From Microcella alkaliphila (lineage in GTDB: Bacteria > Actinomycetota > Actinomycetes > Actinomycetales > Microbacteriaceae), in contig NZ_AP017315.1 in the NCBI RefSeq assembly GCF_002355395.1, forward strand, positions 1,240,001 to 1,304,000: 64,000 bases of DNA, in the 5' to 3' direction. How positions within the stretch are numbered: the first letter of the stretch is position 1; each line of letters opens with the position of its first letter. Below the pieces are notes generated by a model. That model was not told the DNA's origin and did no database searches. It was given only the letters and a program-made list of their open reading frames with translations. Below are positions 55,159 to 64,000 of the stretch, one piece after another. The position numbers and the translations under genes were made by a program.

Positions 55159-56240
55159 CATCCGTTCTGCTCGCCGGCGGAGGTACCGCCGGCCACGTCA
55201 ACCCGTTGCTCGCCGTCGCCGACGCGTGGCTCGCCGACGATCCCGAGGTGACGATCAGTGTGCTCGGCACGGCAGAGGGGCTCGAGGCGCGCCTCGTACC
55301 CGCCCGCGGCTACGAGTTGCTGACGATCCCGCGCGTACCCTTTCCGCGGCGGCCGAACGGAGCCGCCGTGCGGTTCCCCTCCCGCTTCCGCGATGCCGTG
55401 CGCCGCACGCGGCAGATCCTGCGTGAGCGCGAGATCGACGTCGTCGTGGGATTCGGGGGGTACGCCGCTGCGCCTGCGTATGTCGCCGCCCGCGCGGAGC
55501 GCATCCCCTTCGTCGTGCACGAGGCCAATGCCCGCCCCGGCATCGCGAACAGGCTCGGGGCGTGGCTCGGGGGAGTGGTTGCGACGACCTTTCCGGGAAC
55601 ACCGCTGCGTCGGGCAACGATCGTCGGTATGCCGCTGCGCGCGGAGATCGTGACACTCGATCGGCGCGCTGAGCGCCCCCGCGCTCTCGCGACGTTCGGA
55701 CTCGATGCGGGCCGTCCCGTGCTGCTCGTGACGGGAGGCTCGACGGGCGCCAAGCGTCTGAACGAGACGGTGTCCGCATCGATCGTGCCGCTGCTCGGCG
55801 CTGGCTGGCAGGTGTTGCACATCACCGGCACGGGCCGCGGAGGCACCGACCCCGGGCTCGAGGGCTACCGCGTGATCGAGTACTGCGACGACATGCACCT
55901 CGCGCTCGCGGCTGCCGACCTCGTGGTGTGCCGCTCGGGGGCCGCGACCGTGACGGAGCTCGCGGCGGTGGGACTCGCCTCCGTGCTCGTGCCGTATCCG
56001 GTCGGCAACGGCGAGCAGAAGTTGAATGCCGCCGAGCTCATCGAGGTGGGCGCGGCGATCCTCGTCGATGACGCAGCCTTCACGCCCGAGTGGGTCACGA
56101 ATACCCTCATCCCGCTGCTGGTCGGGCGTGCCGAGATCGCCCGCATGACGGCCGCAGCGGCCACGGTCGCGCGCCCCGACGCCGCCCTCGCGCTCGTGGG
56201 CCTCGCACGCGAAGCTGTCGCGGCAAAGCGCGTAGGGTGA
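55155..56240 (+). CDS. murG: MurG, lipid II-forming GlcNAc transferase
   Basis: A 361-residue GT28 enzyme adding GlcNAc to lipid I. LLAGGGTAGHVNPLLAVAD is the glycine-rich N-terminal loop, VGFGGYAAAPAY and HEANARPGIANRL follow, then VTGGSTGAKRLNE and CRSGAATVTELAAVGLASVLVP for UDP-GlcNAc binding. ACGGAGG precedes the GTG, which overlaps the ftsW stop (GTGA). Confidence 0.96.
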   Translation: MTSVLLAGGGTAGHVNPLLAVADAWLADDPEVTISVLGTAEGLEARLVPARGYELLTIPRVPFPRRPNGAAVRFPSRFRDAVRRTRQILREREIDVVVGFGGYAAAPAYVAARAERIPFVVHEANARPGIANRLGAWLGGVVATTFPGTPLRRATIVGMPLRAEIVTLDRRAERPRALATFGLDAGRPVLLVTGGSTGAKRLNETVSASIVPLLGAGWQVLHITGTGRGGTDPGLEGYRVIEYCDDMHLALAAADLVVCRSGAATVTELAAVGLASVLVPYPVGNGEQKLNAAELIEVGAAILVDDAAFTPEWVTNTLIPLLVGRAEIARMTAAAATVARPDAALALVGLAREAVAAKRVG

Positions 56241-56246
56241 TGGCCG

Positions 56247-57671
56247 ATGATCGCACCTGACCTCGACCTCGTTCTGCCCGAAGAACTCGGTTCCCTGCAC
56301 TTCGTCGGCATCGGCGGCAGCGGCATGAGCGGCATCGCCCGCATGATGCACGCTCGTGGCCATCGAGTGACCGGCAGCGACCGCGCCGAGTCGCCGACGG
56401 TCGAGGCCCTGCGTCGCGAGGGGATCCCGGTCGCGATCGGGCATGACGCTGCCCACATCGACGGTGCCGAGGCACTCGTCGTCACCGGGGCACTGTGGCA
56501 AGACAACCCCGAGTATGTGGCGGCACTCGAGCGGGGTATCCCCGTTTTACACCGCGCAAACGCGCTCGCGTGGCTGGTGCGTGGCGAGCGGCTCGTCGCG
56601 GTCGCGGGCGCGCACGGCAAGTCGACGTCGACCGGCATGGCCGTCGAAGCTCTGCGGCACCTCGGCCACGATCCGTCCTTCGTGAACGGAGCGGTCATCC
56701 AGTCGGCGGGCACCTCGTCGGCCTGGGGCGAAGGCGAGCTGTTCGTGATCGAGGCCGACGAGTCAGACGGTTCGTTCCTGCTCTACGACACGGCGATCGC
56801 GCTCATCACCAACATCGACTCCGATCACCTCGACCACTACGGCAGTGCCGCTGGTCTCGAGGACGCGTTCTTTCGCTTCGCCTCCCGGGTGCGGGACACG
56901 GTCGTGCTGTCCGCCGATGATGAGGCCACCCGCCGCCTCGCTGGCCGGATGCACGCTGACCGTGCCTCCGGACACCCCGGCCCGCGGGTGGTTACCTTCG
57001 GCGAAGCGGCCGACGCTGACGTGCGTCTGACGGAGATCGGCGCGGAGGGCCCGGTCAGCTTCACGGTCGAGCGGGGCGGCATCTCCGCGTCCGGTCGCCT
57101 CGCGGTGCCGGGCCGCCACAACGCTGTGAACGCTACGGGCGTGGTTGCCCTCCTGAGCGTGCTCGATGTGCCGCTCGCCGCTGCCGTCGCCGCCCTGGAC
57201 GGGTTCGCCGGCACGCAGCGCCGCTTCGAGAGCCACGGTGAGGCGGACGGCGTGCGCCTCTACGACGACTATGCTCACCACCCGGCCGAGGTCGCCGCGG
57301 CTCTGCAGACCGCACGCAGTGTGGTGGGCGCGGGGCGTGTCATCGCGGTGCACCAGCCTCACCTGTACAGCCGCACGCAGGCCATGGCGAGCGAGTTCGC
57401 CGCCGTCTACGAGCTCGCTGCCGACCACACGGTGGTGCTCGACGTGTACGGCGCGCGCGAAGACCCGATCCCCGGTGTGACCGGAGCGCTCGTCGCCGAC
57501 GCGTTCGACGACGACGCGCACGTGTCGTACTGCCCCGACTGGGACGACGCCGCCCGCCGCGTCGCCGAGATCGCCGAGCCCGGCGACATCGTCATGACTC
57601 TCAGTTGCGGTGACGTGTACCGCATCATCCCGCAGCTGCGGGATGCGCTGGATGGCCGGATACGGCCGTGA
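56247..57671 (+). CDS. murC: UDP-MurNAc:L-alanine ligase
   Basis: A 474-residue Mur ligase adding L-alanine. Motifs: [17 protein letters not shown]-loop [36 protein letters not shown], and [15 protein letters not shown] in the C-domain. The order murG-murC-ftsQ is standard for actinobacteria. Its stop overlaps the ftsQ start. Confidence 0.96.
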   Translation: MIAPDLDLVLPEELGSLHFVGIGGSGMSGIARMMHARGHRVTGSDRAESPTVEALRREGIPVAIGHDAAHIDGAEALVVTGALWQDNPEYVAALERGIPVLHRANALAWLVRGERLVAVAGAHGKSTSTGMAVEALRHLGHDPSFVNGAVIQSAGTSSAWGEGELFVIEADESDGSFLLYDTAIALITNIDSDHLDHYGSAAGLEDAFFRFASRVRDTVVLSADDEATRRLAGRMHADRASGHPGPRVVTFGEAADADVRLTEIGAEGPVSFTVERGGISASGRLAVPGRHNAVNATGVVALLSVLDVPLAAAVAALDGFAGTQRRFESHGEADGVRLYDDYAHHPAEVAAALQTARSVVGAGRVIAVHQPHLYSRTQAMASEFAAVYELAADHTVVLDVYGAREDPIPGVTGALVADAFDDDAHVSYCPDWDDAARRVAEIAEPGDIVMTLSCGDVYRIIPQLRDALDGRIRP

Positions 57672-58615
57672 AACGACCCGAGGGCATCGCTGGTCCTCCA
57701 CCGCCACCCGGGCGACCCCCCGCTCGCCCGAGTTCCGCTCCGCCGGTGGCTGACACGCCGGAGGCGACCCGCCAGGCGCCGAGACCGTCGGAGCCCAGCG
57801 CGCGCGAGCTCCGGCGCTCCGCTGCCCGAGCCCGCCGCGAGGCTCGAGCACTGGAACGGCAGGCCGGCCGCGACCGGCGTCGCGCCGAGCGCGGCGAGGT
57901 GCGGCGCTTCACCCGCCACTCGCGCCGCCGGCGTGCCGTGGTCATCGGCATCGTCACCTCGTTCAGCGCCCTGCTCGCCGGGGTCATCGCGGTCACCTTC
58001 AGCCCGCTCATGTCTCTGACAACAATCGACGTCACCGGTACGCAGCGGCTCGATGCCGCCGAGGTCACCGCAGCACTCGACGAGCACCTCGGCACGCCGC
58101 TTGCCTTTGTCGCCGACTCTGCGATCGGGGACGACTTGGCGCAGTTCGCACTGATCCGGTCATACTCGACCGAGATCGTGCCGCCCAACACCCTCATCGT
58201 CCGTATCGTCGAGCGCGCTCCGATCGGCGCCGTGGAGGCGCCGGCCGGTCTCGAGCTGGTGGATGCGGCCGGGGTCGTTGTCGAGACGGTCGATGCTGTC
58301 CCTGAGGGGCTGCCGCTCATCGAGCTGGCGAGTGGGGAGGCGGGGGAGCGGGCGTTCGCATCCGTCGCTGACGTGCTGATCAGCATCCCCCGGGAGGTCG
58401 CGGCCCGGGTCGAGACGGTGACAGCGACGACGCGGGACGACGTGACATTCGAGTTGCGCGGGAGCGGCCACGTGGTGATGTGGGGCGATGCGGAGCGCTC
58501 GGCGCAGAAAGCGCGCGTGCTCGATGCCGCGATGGCGGCGACCGATCAGGGCACGCGGTGGGTGTATGACGTGTCGGCGCCCGACAGCCTCGTCGTGCGC
58601 GACGCGAACGGATGA
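57668..58615 (+). CDS. ftsQ: Cell division protein FtsQ
   Basis: A 315-residue bitopic protein. The cytosolic N-terminus of about 90 residues is rich in Pro and Arg; one helix ([22 protein letters not shown]) precedes an extracellular POTRA domain starting [19 protein letters not shown], with the [12 protein letters not shown] block. It recruits FtsL/FtsB and FtsW/I at the septum. The GTG overlaps the murC stop. The 118-base gap before ftsZ holds the ftsZ control region. Confidence 0.92.
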   Translation: MKRPEGIAGPPPPPGRPPARPSSAPPVADTPEATRQAPRPSEPSARELRRSAARARREARALERQAGRDRRRAERGEVRRFTRHSRRRRAVVIGIVTSFSALLAGVIAVTFSPLMSLTTIDVTGTQRLDAAEVTAALDEHLGTPLAFVADSAIGDDLAQFALIRSYSTEIVPPNTLIVRIVERAPIGAVEAPAGLELVDAAGVVVETVDAVPEGLPLIELASGEAGERAFASVADVLISIPREVAARVETVTATTRDDVTFELRGSGHVVMWGDAERSAQKARVLDAAMAATDQGTRWVYDVSAPDSLVVRDANG

Positions 58616-58696
58616 CACGACACGCGCGCAGCCTGAGCCGCCGGAGGGGGCAACGGTCGTACCGTTCGTGGTGATCAGCAGTTGAGAATACCTTAC

Positions 58697-58720
58697 ACCT
58701 CAGGTAGAGGTTGAAGGTTA
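58697..58720 (+). promoter_or_regulatory. Candidate FtsR/MerR box before ftsZ
   Basis: ACCTC and GAGGT (58697-58701 and 58707-58711) form an inverted repeat with a 5-base centre, directly followed by TGAAGGTTA (58712-58720), the same 9-base word found before the second merR gene. It lies 13 bases before the GTG of ftsZ. FtsR activates ftsZ in corynebacteria, so a MerR-type site is plausible; the true consensus could not be checked. Confidence 0.5.
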
Positions 58721-58733
58721 AACGGAGGCCGAC

Positions 58734-59885
58734 GTGACCACGAACCAGAACTACCTCGCCGTCATCAAAGTGGTTGGCATCGGCGGCGGCGGCGTCAACG
58801 CCGTCAACCGCATGATCGAACTCGGATTGCGCGGGGTCGAATTCATCGCCATCAACACGGATGCGCAGGCGTTGCTCATGAGCGACGCCGACGTCAAACT
58901 CGACGTCGGTCGCGAACTCACCCGAGGCCTCGGCGCCGGGGCCGACCCCGAGGTCGGGCGCCGGGCCGCCGAAGACCACGCGGAGGAGATCGAGGAAGCG
59001 CTCGCGGGCGCTGACATGGTCTTCGTCACCGCGGGCGAGGGCGGCGGCACCGGAACCGGCGGCGCGCCCGTCGTGGCCCGCATCGCCAAGTCGATCGGCG
59101 CCCTCACGATCGGTGTCGTGACAAAGCCGTTCTCCTTCGAGGGAAAGCGCCGGCAGGCGCAGGCCGAAGACGGCGTCGGCTCGCTGAAGAACGAGGTCGA
59201 CACCCTGATCGTCGTGCCGAACGATCGGCTGCTCGAGATCAGCGACCGCGGCATCAGCATGCTCGAGGCCTTCGCGACCGCCGACCAGGTGTTGCTCGCC
59301 GGTGTGCAGGGCATCACCGACCTCATCACGACTCCCGGCCTCATCAACCTCGACTTCGCCGACGTCAAGAGCGTCATGCAGGGCGCGGGGAGCGCCCTCA
59401 TGGGCATCGGGTCGAGCAGGGGAGCCGACCGGGCGATCAAGGCCGCCGAACTCGCTGTCGCGAGCCCGCTCCTCGAGGCGAGCATCGACGGAGCACACGG
59501 CGTGCTGCTGTCGATCCAGGGTGGATCGAACCTCGGAATCTTCGAGATCAACGACGCGGCCCGCCTCGTGCAAGAGGCCGTGCATCCCGAGGCCAATATC
59601 ATTTTCGGCGCCGTGATCGACGACACGCTCGGCGACGAGGTGCGCGTGACCGTCATCGCCGCCGGGTTCGACGGCGGTGAGCCCCAGGCGATTCGCACCG
59701 ATCGGCGCTCCAGCTTCCTGGCGGCCGAGGGGAGCGAGTCGGAGGCCCCGCAGGCCGGAATGGATGAGACCGGCGAGACGTGGACCCCGGGCGATCCGCT
59801 CGGCGCCACGGCCCCGATCGATCCGCTCGACGCGGCCGCCGTCGAGGTCGACGACGATCTCGACGTGCCCGAATTCCTGCGTTAG
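58734..59885 (+). CDS. ftsZ: Cell division protein FtsZ
   Basis: A 383-residue tubulin homologue forming the Z ring. Nucleotide motifs are [20 protein letters not shown] and GGGTGTG at 103-109; the T7 loop is around LINLDFADV. The C-terminal peptide [10 protein letters not shown] binds SepF and other partners. The linker between core and tail is short (about 60 residues). ACGGAGG precedes the GTG. It has its own upstream region, so it can be transcribed apart from the cluster. Confidence 0.98.
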   Translation: MTTNQNYLAVIKVVGIGGGGVNAVNRMIELGLRGVEFIAINTDAQALLMSDADVKLDVGRELTRGLGAGADPEVGRRAAEDHAEEIEEALAGADMVFVTAGEGGGTGTGGAPVVARIAKSIGALTIGVVTKPFSFEGKRRQAQAEDGVGSLKNEVDTLIVVPNDRLLEISDRGISMLEAFATADQVLLAGVQGITDLITTPGLINLDFADVKSVMQGAGSALMGIGSSRGADRAIKAAELAVASPLLEASIDGAHGVLLSIQGGSNLGIFEINDAARLVQEAVHPEANIIFGAVIDDTLGDEVRVTVIAAGFDGGEPQAIRTDRRSSFLAAEGSESEAPQAGMDETGETWTPGDPLGATAPIDPLDAAAVEVDDDLDVPEFLR

Positions 59886-59890
59886 TCACC

Positions 59891-60571
59891 GTGGACACGC
59901 CGGGGGAGCTGGCGCGGCGCGTCGAGAACGTGATGGGTCGCGTCGCCGATGCGTGTCGCGATGCGGACCGTCGCCCCGATGACGTCACGGTGATCGCCGT
60001 CACCAAGTTCCACCCCGCGTCGCTCATTCGCCAGCTCGTTCGCCTCGGCATCCATCACGTCGGCGAGAACCGGCACCAGGATGCGGCCCCGAAGGCCGCG
60101 GAGCTCGCCGACGAGCCTCTGACGTGGCACTTCGTCGGGCAGCTGCAGTCGAACAAGGCGCGCGCCGTGCTCGGGTACTCCCGCATCATTCACTCGGTCG
60201 ACCGCTCGTCGCTGGTCTCCGCGTTGGCGAAGGCTGACACGCCGTGCGAGGTGTTCCTCGAGGTGAACCTCACCGACGATCCCGCCCGGGGCGGTGTGGC
60301 GCCCGACGCGCTGGAAGCGCTGGCCGAGAGCGTGCTCGAGCGTCCGACGCTGCGACTCGCGGGCGTTATGGCCGTCGCCCCGATCGATGAGGTTCCGCGC
60401 GCGGCGTTCGCGCGGTTGCGGCTGCTGTCCGAGCGGGTGCGCCGCATCGCTCCGGATGCCCGAGCGATTTCTGCAGGGATGTCCGGCGACTTCCCGGACG
60501 CGATCGCCGAGGGCGCGACACACCTTCGCATCGGCACCGCAATCACCGGCAAACGGCCGCTCGCCCCCTAA
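59891..60571 (+). CDS. YggS-type pyridoxal phosphate homeostasis protein
   Basis: A 226-residue PLP-binding protein of the YggS/PROSC family. The PLP lysine is in VIAVTKFHP, followed by GENRHQDAAPKAAEL, WHFVGQLQSNKARAV, SVDRSSLVSAL, and GMSGDFPDAIAEGATHLRIG. It has no known enzymatic activity and balances PLP and amino acid pools. The usual position between ftsZ and sepF is kept. The GTG at 59891 is 5 bases after the ftsZ stop. Confidence 0.92.
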   Translation: MDTPGELARRVENVMGRVADACRDADRRPDDVTVIAVTKFHPASLIRQLVRLGIHHVGENRHQDAAPKAAELADEPLTWHFVGQLQSNKARAVLGYSRIIHSVDRSSLVSALAKADTPCEVFLEVNLTDDPARGGVAPDALEALAESVLERPTLRLAGVMAVAPIDEVPRAAFARLRLLSERVRRIAPDARAISAGMSGDFPDAIAEGATHLRIGTAITGKRPLAP

Positions 60572-60604
60572 CCTCGTGAACACACGGACGACGAAGGATC
60601 AGTC

Positions 60605-61087
60605 ATGAGCAACCCGCTGCGCAAGACCATGGTGTACCTCGGCCTCGCCGACGAAGAGGCGCGCTACGAGGACGCCCCGATGACCCCGGCGCCGGCGCCC
60701 GCCTCGCCCGCCGCCGCTCCGACCGCCAGCGCGCCCCAAAAGGCGCCCGTGACCCCGCTGCGCCGTGCCGCCTCGTCGCGTCCCGCCGCGGCAACCCCCG
60801 ACATGAACGAAATCCTCACCGTCCACCCCCGTCACTACAAAGACGCCGCGGTCATTGCCGAGAGCTTCCGCGAGGGCATCCCCGTCATCATCAACCTGAC
60901 GCAGATGACCGAGTCGGAGGCGCGTCGACTGGTCGACTTCGCGAGCGGACTCTCGCAGGGCCTGTACGGGAAGATCGAGCGCGTCACGGCGAAAGTGTTC
61001 CTGCTGTCGCCCGCGCACGTGGCGGTCAGCGGCGAGTCGGCCGAGCCTGACAGCGACGTCGACGCGTCATTCGTCGCCCGCGACTGA
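60605..61087 (+). CDS. sepF: Cell division protein SepF
   Basis: A 160-residue protein that anchors FtsZ to the membrane. The N-terminal amphipathic segment is [18 protein letters not shown], then an Ala/Pro linker of about 40 residues, and the SepF core ([33 protein letters not shown], then [17 protein letters not shown]). AAGGATC precedes the ATG. Confidence 0.95.
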   Translation: MSNPLRKTMVYLGLADEEARYEDAPMTPAPAPASPAAAPTASAPQKAPVTPLRRAASSRPAAATPDMNEILTVHPRHYKDAAVIAESFREGIPVIINLTQMTESEARRLVDFASGLSQGLYGKIERVTAKVFLLSPAHVAVSGESAEPDSDVDASFVARD

Positions 61088-61122
61088 CACCGCTTCTCAG
61101 CGACACCTGAGACACTAGAGAC

Positions 61123-61416
61123 GTGCAACTGCTTGTCACGATCGTTCTCAGCGTTCTCTACTTCGCGCTCCTGATCGTCTTCATCGCGCTGTGGGCGCGG
61201 TTCATCATCGACTGGGTGCAGGTGTTGAATCGCGGATGGCGCCCGCGCGGTCCCATGGTGGTCGTCGCTGAACTCAGCTACACGATCACCGACCCGCCGA
61301 TTCGCACGGTACGCAAGGTTGTTCCGCCGCTGCGGCTCGGCAGTATCCAGCTGGATTTGGCGTTCATGATCGTCTTGTTCGTCGTCTGGATTCTGATGAA
61401 TCTCGTACGCCCCTGA
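61123..61416 (+). CDS. YggT-family membrane protein
   Basis: A 97-residue YggT protein with two membrane helices (LVTIVLSVLYFALLIVFIALWARFI is the first; LAFMIVLFVVWILMNL the second) and the conserved DPPIRTVRKVVPPLRLG between them. It is linked to cell shape or osmotic tolerance, with unclear mechanism. It sits in its usual place between sepF and divIVA. Confidence 0.9.
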   Translation: MQLLVTIVLSVLYFALLIVFIALWARFIIDWVQVLNRGWRPRGPMVVVAELSYTITDPPIRTVRKVVPPLRLGSIQLDLAFMIVLFVVWILMNLVRP

Positions 61417-61541
61417 CAAACTGTTCACCGGGCGCCCAGCCGGATGTACGCTGAATGTCGCAGATGTGACGGGTGTGACGCTCTGTTGCTAGCGTTACCC
61501 CACCGTTATTCAATTGCTCCAGAAAGTTCGAGGTGACGATC

Positions 61542-62453
61542 ATGGCCCTGACGCCCGAAGACGTCGTCAACAAGCGTTTCCAGTCCACGAAGTTCCGGGA
61601 AGGCTACGACCAGGACGAGGTCGACGACTTCCTCGACGAGATCGTGGTCGAGCTGCGTCGCCTGAACCAAGAGAACGAAGAGCTTCGCCAGCGACTCGTC
61701 GCGGCCGACGCCCGCATCGCCGAGGCGCAGCGCAGCGCCGCCTCCGCTCCCGCGCCGGCTTCCGCCCCGGCTCCCGCCGTCGCATCGGCGCCGGCCGCGC
61801 CCGAGACGCTCGCCGCGCCCGTGGCCGCAGCACCCGCCGCAGAAGAGACGCAGAGCCAGGCCGACATCGAATCGACCAACACGGCCAACCTGCTGCAGCT
61901 TGCCCGCCGTCTGCACGAGGAGCACGTGCGCGAGGGCATGGCGAAGCGCGACGAGCTGATCGCCGAGGGCCAGGCGGAAGCCGATCGCGTTCTCTCCGAG
62001 AGCCGCGCCGAGGCCGAGCGCCTCGTCAGCGAGGCCGAGGGTCAGCAGCGCGCCGTCCTCGAGTCGCTCGCCGCCGAGAAGGCCACCCTCGAGCAGCAGG
62101 TCGAGCAGCTGCGCACGTTTGAGCGTGAATACCGTCAGCAGCTGCGCTCGTACATCGAGTCGCAGTTGGCCGACCTCGACGGCTCGGCGCAGCCCCAGGG
62201 CGGCAGCACGCCGTCCGGGTCGGTCGAGCAGCAGCCCGCGGGCCACGACGATCAGCCCGCGTGGGGCCAGCAGCCCGCCGAGCAGCCGTACGGCTCCGCT
62301 CCGGGTTCGGCACCCGCCTACGGCCAGCCCGGCTCCGCCCCGGCGTTCGGCCAGCCCGGCTCCGCGCCCGGCTCCGCGCCCGGCTCCGCGCCCGGCTCGG
62401 CTCCCGTGTACCCGGGTCAGCAGAACCCGCAGTACCCGGGCTACGGCAACTGA
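61542..62453 (+). CDS. divIVA: DivIVA/Wag31 polar growth protein
   Basis: A 303-residue coiled-coil protein organising polar growth. The N-terminal lipid-binding domain ([19 protein letters not shown], then [14 protein letters not shown]) is very conserved. A variable Ala/Pro-rich insert (about residues 65-105), a long coiled coil (about 115-205) and a low-complexity Gly/Ser/Ala/Pro/Gln tail with repeated PGSA and YGQPGSA units follow. GAGGTG lies 7 bases before the ATG at 61542, which is preferred to the GTG at 61533. The gap upstream (61417-61541) may hold a promoter with TTGCTA and a weak -10 near TTATTC. Confidence 0.95.
   Translation: MALTPEDVVNKRFQSTKFREGYDQDEVDDFLDEIVVELRRLNQENEELRQRLVAADARIAEAQRSAASAPAPASAPAPAVASAPAAPETLAAPVAAAPAAEETQSQADIESTNTANLLQLARRLHEEHVREGMAKRDELIAEGQAEADRVLSESRAEAERLVSEAEGQQRAVLESLAAEKATLEQQVEQLRTFEREYRQQLRSYIESQLADLDGSAQPQGGSTPSGSVEQQPAGHDDQPAWGQQPAEQPYGSAPGSAPAYGQPGSAPAFGQPGSAPGSAPGSAPGSAPVYPGQQNPQYPGYGN
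62356..62400 (+). repeat. 12-base tandem repeats in divIVA tail
   Basis: Units of about 12 bases (GGCTCCGCGCCC) are repeated three to four times, coding for GSAP tetrads. Copy number may vary between strains by slippage; 12 is a multiple of 3, so the frame is kept. Confidence 0.75.
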
Positions 62454-62466
62454 GCACCGCAGCATC

Positions 62467-62522
62467 CCGTCGGGGACGGGCGTCATCGTGACCGAGTCAC
62501 GGTCGATGCCCGTCCCCGACGG
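62467..62522 (+). terminator. Large hairpin between divIVA and rluD
   Basis: A 15-bp perfect inverted repeat (62467-62481 with 62508-62522, CCGTCGGGGACGGGC and complement) has a 26-base loop that itself contains GTGAC/GTCAC. It looks like the terminator of the divIVA unit, but the rluD GTG start (62488) lies in the loop and the second arm codes for VPDG of RluD. Confidence 0.8.
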
Positions 62523-63411
62523 CCGTTCCGGCGAGCGTGTCGACGTCGCCCTCTCCAAGCTGCTGGGTTTCTCCCGCACGCTGGCCGCCGAGATCGCCGA
62601 CGCGTCAGGGGTCAGCCTCGATGGACGCACCGTCGGCAAGTCCGACCGGGTGTCGGCCGGCCAGTGGCTCGAGGTGACCTGGCAGCCGAAAGAAGAGCCG
62701 AGCATCCAGCCGGTCACCGTCGAGAACCTGCGCATCGTGCACGATGATGACGAACTCGTCGTTATCGACAAGCCGGTCGGGGTCGCCGCCCACCCGAGCG
62801 TCGGATGGGATGGCCCCACGGTGCTGGGTGCGCTCGCGGGGGCAGGATTCCGCATCGCCACGTCGGGGCCGACCGAGCGCGCGGGGATCGTGCACCGGTT
62901 GGATGCCGGCACGAGCGGGCTCATGGTCGTCGCGAAGTCCGAGAACGCCTACCGTGAGCTGAAACGCCAGTTCCACGACCGGGAGGTCGGAAAGATCTAC
63001 CACGCGGTCGTGCAGGGGCACCCCGATCCGTTCTCCGGCACCATCGATGCCCCGATCGGCCGGCATCCCGGCTCGGCGTGGAAGTTCGCCGTCGTCGCGG
63101 GTGGCAAGCCTTCGGTCACCCACTACGACACGCTCGAAGCGTTCCCGGCCGCAACGCTCCTGGAGGTGCACCTCGAGACGGGGCGCACGCACCAGATCCG
63201 CGTGCACATGGCCGCCCAGCGGCACCCCTGCGTGGGCGACGCGATGTACGGCGCCGACCCGACGCTGAGCGCAAAGCTCGGGCTCACGCGCCAATGGCTG
63301 CACGCGATGCGGCTCGCGATCACCCATCCGGGAAGCGGCGAGCGCGTCGAATTCGCGTCGGTGTACCCCGATGACCTGCAGCACGCGCTCGACGTGCTCC
63401 GCGCATCCTGA
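62488..63411 (+). CDS. RluA/RluD-family 23S rRNA pseudouridine synthase
   Basis: A 307-residue protein. The S4 domain comes first (residues about 12-60: [17 protein letters not shown]), then the catalytic domain with [16 protein letters not shown] (catalytic aspartate) and [15 protein letters not shown]. It resembles RluD, which modifies helix 69 of 23S rRNA. The start at GTG 62488 ([12 protein letters not shown]) fits relatives; ATG 62506 is the alternative. The start codon lies in a hairpin loop. No lspA gene lies between divIVA and this gene, although that is common in actinobacteria. Confidence 0.88.
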   Translation: MTESRSMPVPDGRSGERVDVALSKLLGFSRTLAAEIADASGVSLDGRTVGKSDRVSAGQWLEVTWQPKEEPSIQPVTVENLRIVHDDDELVVIDKPVGVAAHPSVGWDGPTVLGALAGAGFRIATSGPTERAGIVHRLDAGTSGLMVVAKSENAYRELKRQFHDREVGKIYHAVVQGHPDPFSGTIDAPIGRHPGSAWKFAVVAGGKPSVTHYDTLEAFPAATLLEVHLETGRTHQIRVHMAAQRHPCVGDAMYGADPTLSAKLGLTRQWLHAMRLAITHPGSGERVEFASVYPDDLQHALDVLRAS

Positions 63412-63420
63412 GGCGATGGG

Positions 63421-63933
63421 TTAACGTCGCTGCATGACCCGCCACTCCCGTGCGTCCAGACGGAAGTGCCGAAACCGAACGCCGTCCAGCTCGATGGAAC
63501 CGGCCGGACGAAATCCGAGGCGGGCGATTGCCCGAGTGGGATCAGACCGACTGAGCGGCAACGCGATGCTGATCACGGTCAGCCCAAGGACGTACACACC
63601 GGCGTTGAGCATATGAGTGGCGACGGCGAGACCCGTACCCCAGTGAGCGGGGTCGAGGACGAGGCCGAAATCCGCTCCTGTCTCTTCGAGCTGGAATCCA
63701 CCCCAGCCGACGAAGTCGCCGTCGACCCACACTGCCTACGGCCCATAGCCGTTCGTCGACCATGGGGCGTCTTTCGCGGCCGCCCAGGCCCGAGCACTGT
63801 CGGCCGTGAATGGCTCGCCGGTGAGCGGCATGTGTCGCGCGTTGCGCGGTTCATTGACGCGGGCGAGCAGTGTGTCGATTGGCACGTCAGGGAGGCGTCC
63901 CAGAGTGATGCGTGGCGACGACGTGTGGTGATC
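63421..63933 (-). pseudogene. GNAT acetyltransferase gene broken by a nonsense codon
   Basis: On the minus strand, a GNAT-like reading frame (ITLGRLPDVPIDTLLARVN, EPRNARHMPLTGEPF, AWAAAKDAPWSTNGYGP) is cut by TAG at 63738-63736 and goes on in the same frame as AVWVDGDFVGWGGFQLEE, then DPAHWGTGLA and IARLGFRPAGSIEL. Relatives would be expected to have a tryptophan (TGG) where the TAG stands. The upstream part also lacks a good start codon: the only in-frame GTG is at 63885. A restart at GTG 63732 would give a 103-residue C-terminal piece lacking the first strands. A sequencing error is also possible. Confidence 0.65.
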
Positions 63934-64000
63934 CTACGGCGCGGACGATGGTGCTCAGTTGCGAACTCAGGGCGCCACGACAGACACGCGAGCGCGCCGC

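Noticed and set aside
54708..56501. Minus-strand frame of 597 codons over ftsW-murG-murC
   Set aside because: Antisense to three conserved genes in the operon; composition is typical of a shadow frame.
62340..62410. Short regular repeats resembling a CRISPR or satellite
   Set aside because: They are in frame within divIVA and code for Gly-Ser-Ala-Pro units; there are no spacers.

Overview
The window reads as one chromosomal segment of a high-GC actinobacterium, most likely a member of the Microbacteriaceae. The evidence is very high GC, many GTG starts, a division and cell-wall (dcw) cluster ending in sepF-yggT-divIVA, a PASTA-domain kinase next to an Rv2175c-type DNA-binding protein and a class II DAHP synthase as in mycobacteria, and a MurE of the type I associate with this family. 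Assignment to a genus is not possible from the sequence alone. No rRNA, tRNA, CRISPR array, IS element or prophage was found, and no gene-free stretch exceeds 300 bases.

Layout. 1-1767: 5' part of a DEAD-box helicase gene (minus strand). 1884-2378: pncC. 2379-2655: a scar made of an rlmN 5' fragment joined to a deaD 5' fragment. 2656-4650: an ABC-2 exporter operon with its own HTH regulator. 4778-7918: rlmN, a long-type GAPDH and a small membrane protein. 7968-11876: a likely glutarate module (glutaryl-CoA dehydrogenase, class III CoA-transferase, semialdehyde dehydrogenase). 12040-20580: betaine transporter, flavodoxin, DUF1611 protein, spermidine-synthase-like protein, FAD-linked oxidase, HesB-like protein, lactate dehydrogenase, topoisomerase IB. 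20645-25510: S4 protein, GH15 glucosidase, G6PDH, SDR, repeat protein. 25625-28091: CDP-alcohol phosphatidyltransferase, FHA protein, FtsR-like and second MerR regulators. 28158-34369: ParA-type ATPase, pyruvate carboxylase, MinD-like ATPase, peptide deformylase. 34396-39481: acyl-CoA synthetase, ROK glucokinase, PlsC, DAHP synthase. 39518-45005: PASTA kinase, LysM wall protein, Rv2175c-like protein, polyprenyl synthase, DUF3040 protein. 45254-63411: the dcw cluster mraZ-rsmH-ftsL-ftsI-murE-(murF stub)-mraY-murD-ftsW-murG-murC-ftsQ-ftsZ-yggS-sepF-yggT-divIVA, followed by rluD. 63421-63933: a broken GNAT acetyltransferase gene.

How the genes work together. The right third is a dedicated wall-synthesis and division unit with translational coupling from rsmH through ftsQ. 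The PASTA kinase, the LysM protein and the FHA/FtsR genes upstream plausibly sense wall state and regulate division. Central carbon genes (G6PDH, GAPDH, LDH, pyruvate carboxylase, glucokinase, GH15) lie among them.

Most notable observations. (1) The murF position holds only a 215-residue MurF-derived protein lacking the UDP-substrate domain and the ATP-binding P-loop, yet it is intact and coupled to murE and mraY. (2) An rlmN'-deaD' junction next to the exporter operon marks an old recombination with diverged DNA. (3) Many genes start 6-8 bases after a TANNNT box without a Shine-Dalgarno sequence, which suggests leaderless transcripts; the box TAGGCT recurs at least six times. (4) Four MraZ-type boxes lie before mraZ, and a shared TGAAGGTTA element lies before ftsZ and the second merR gene.
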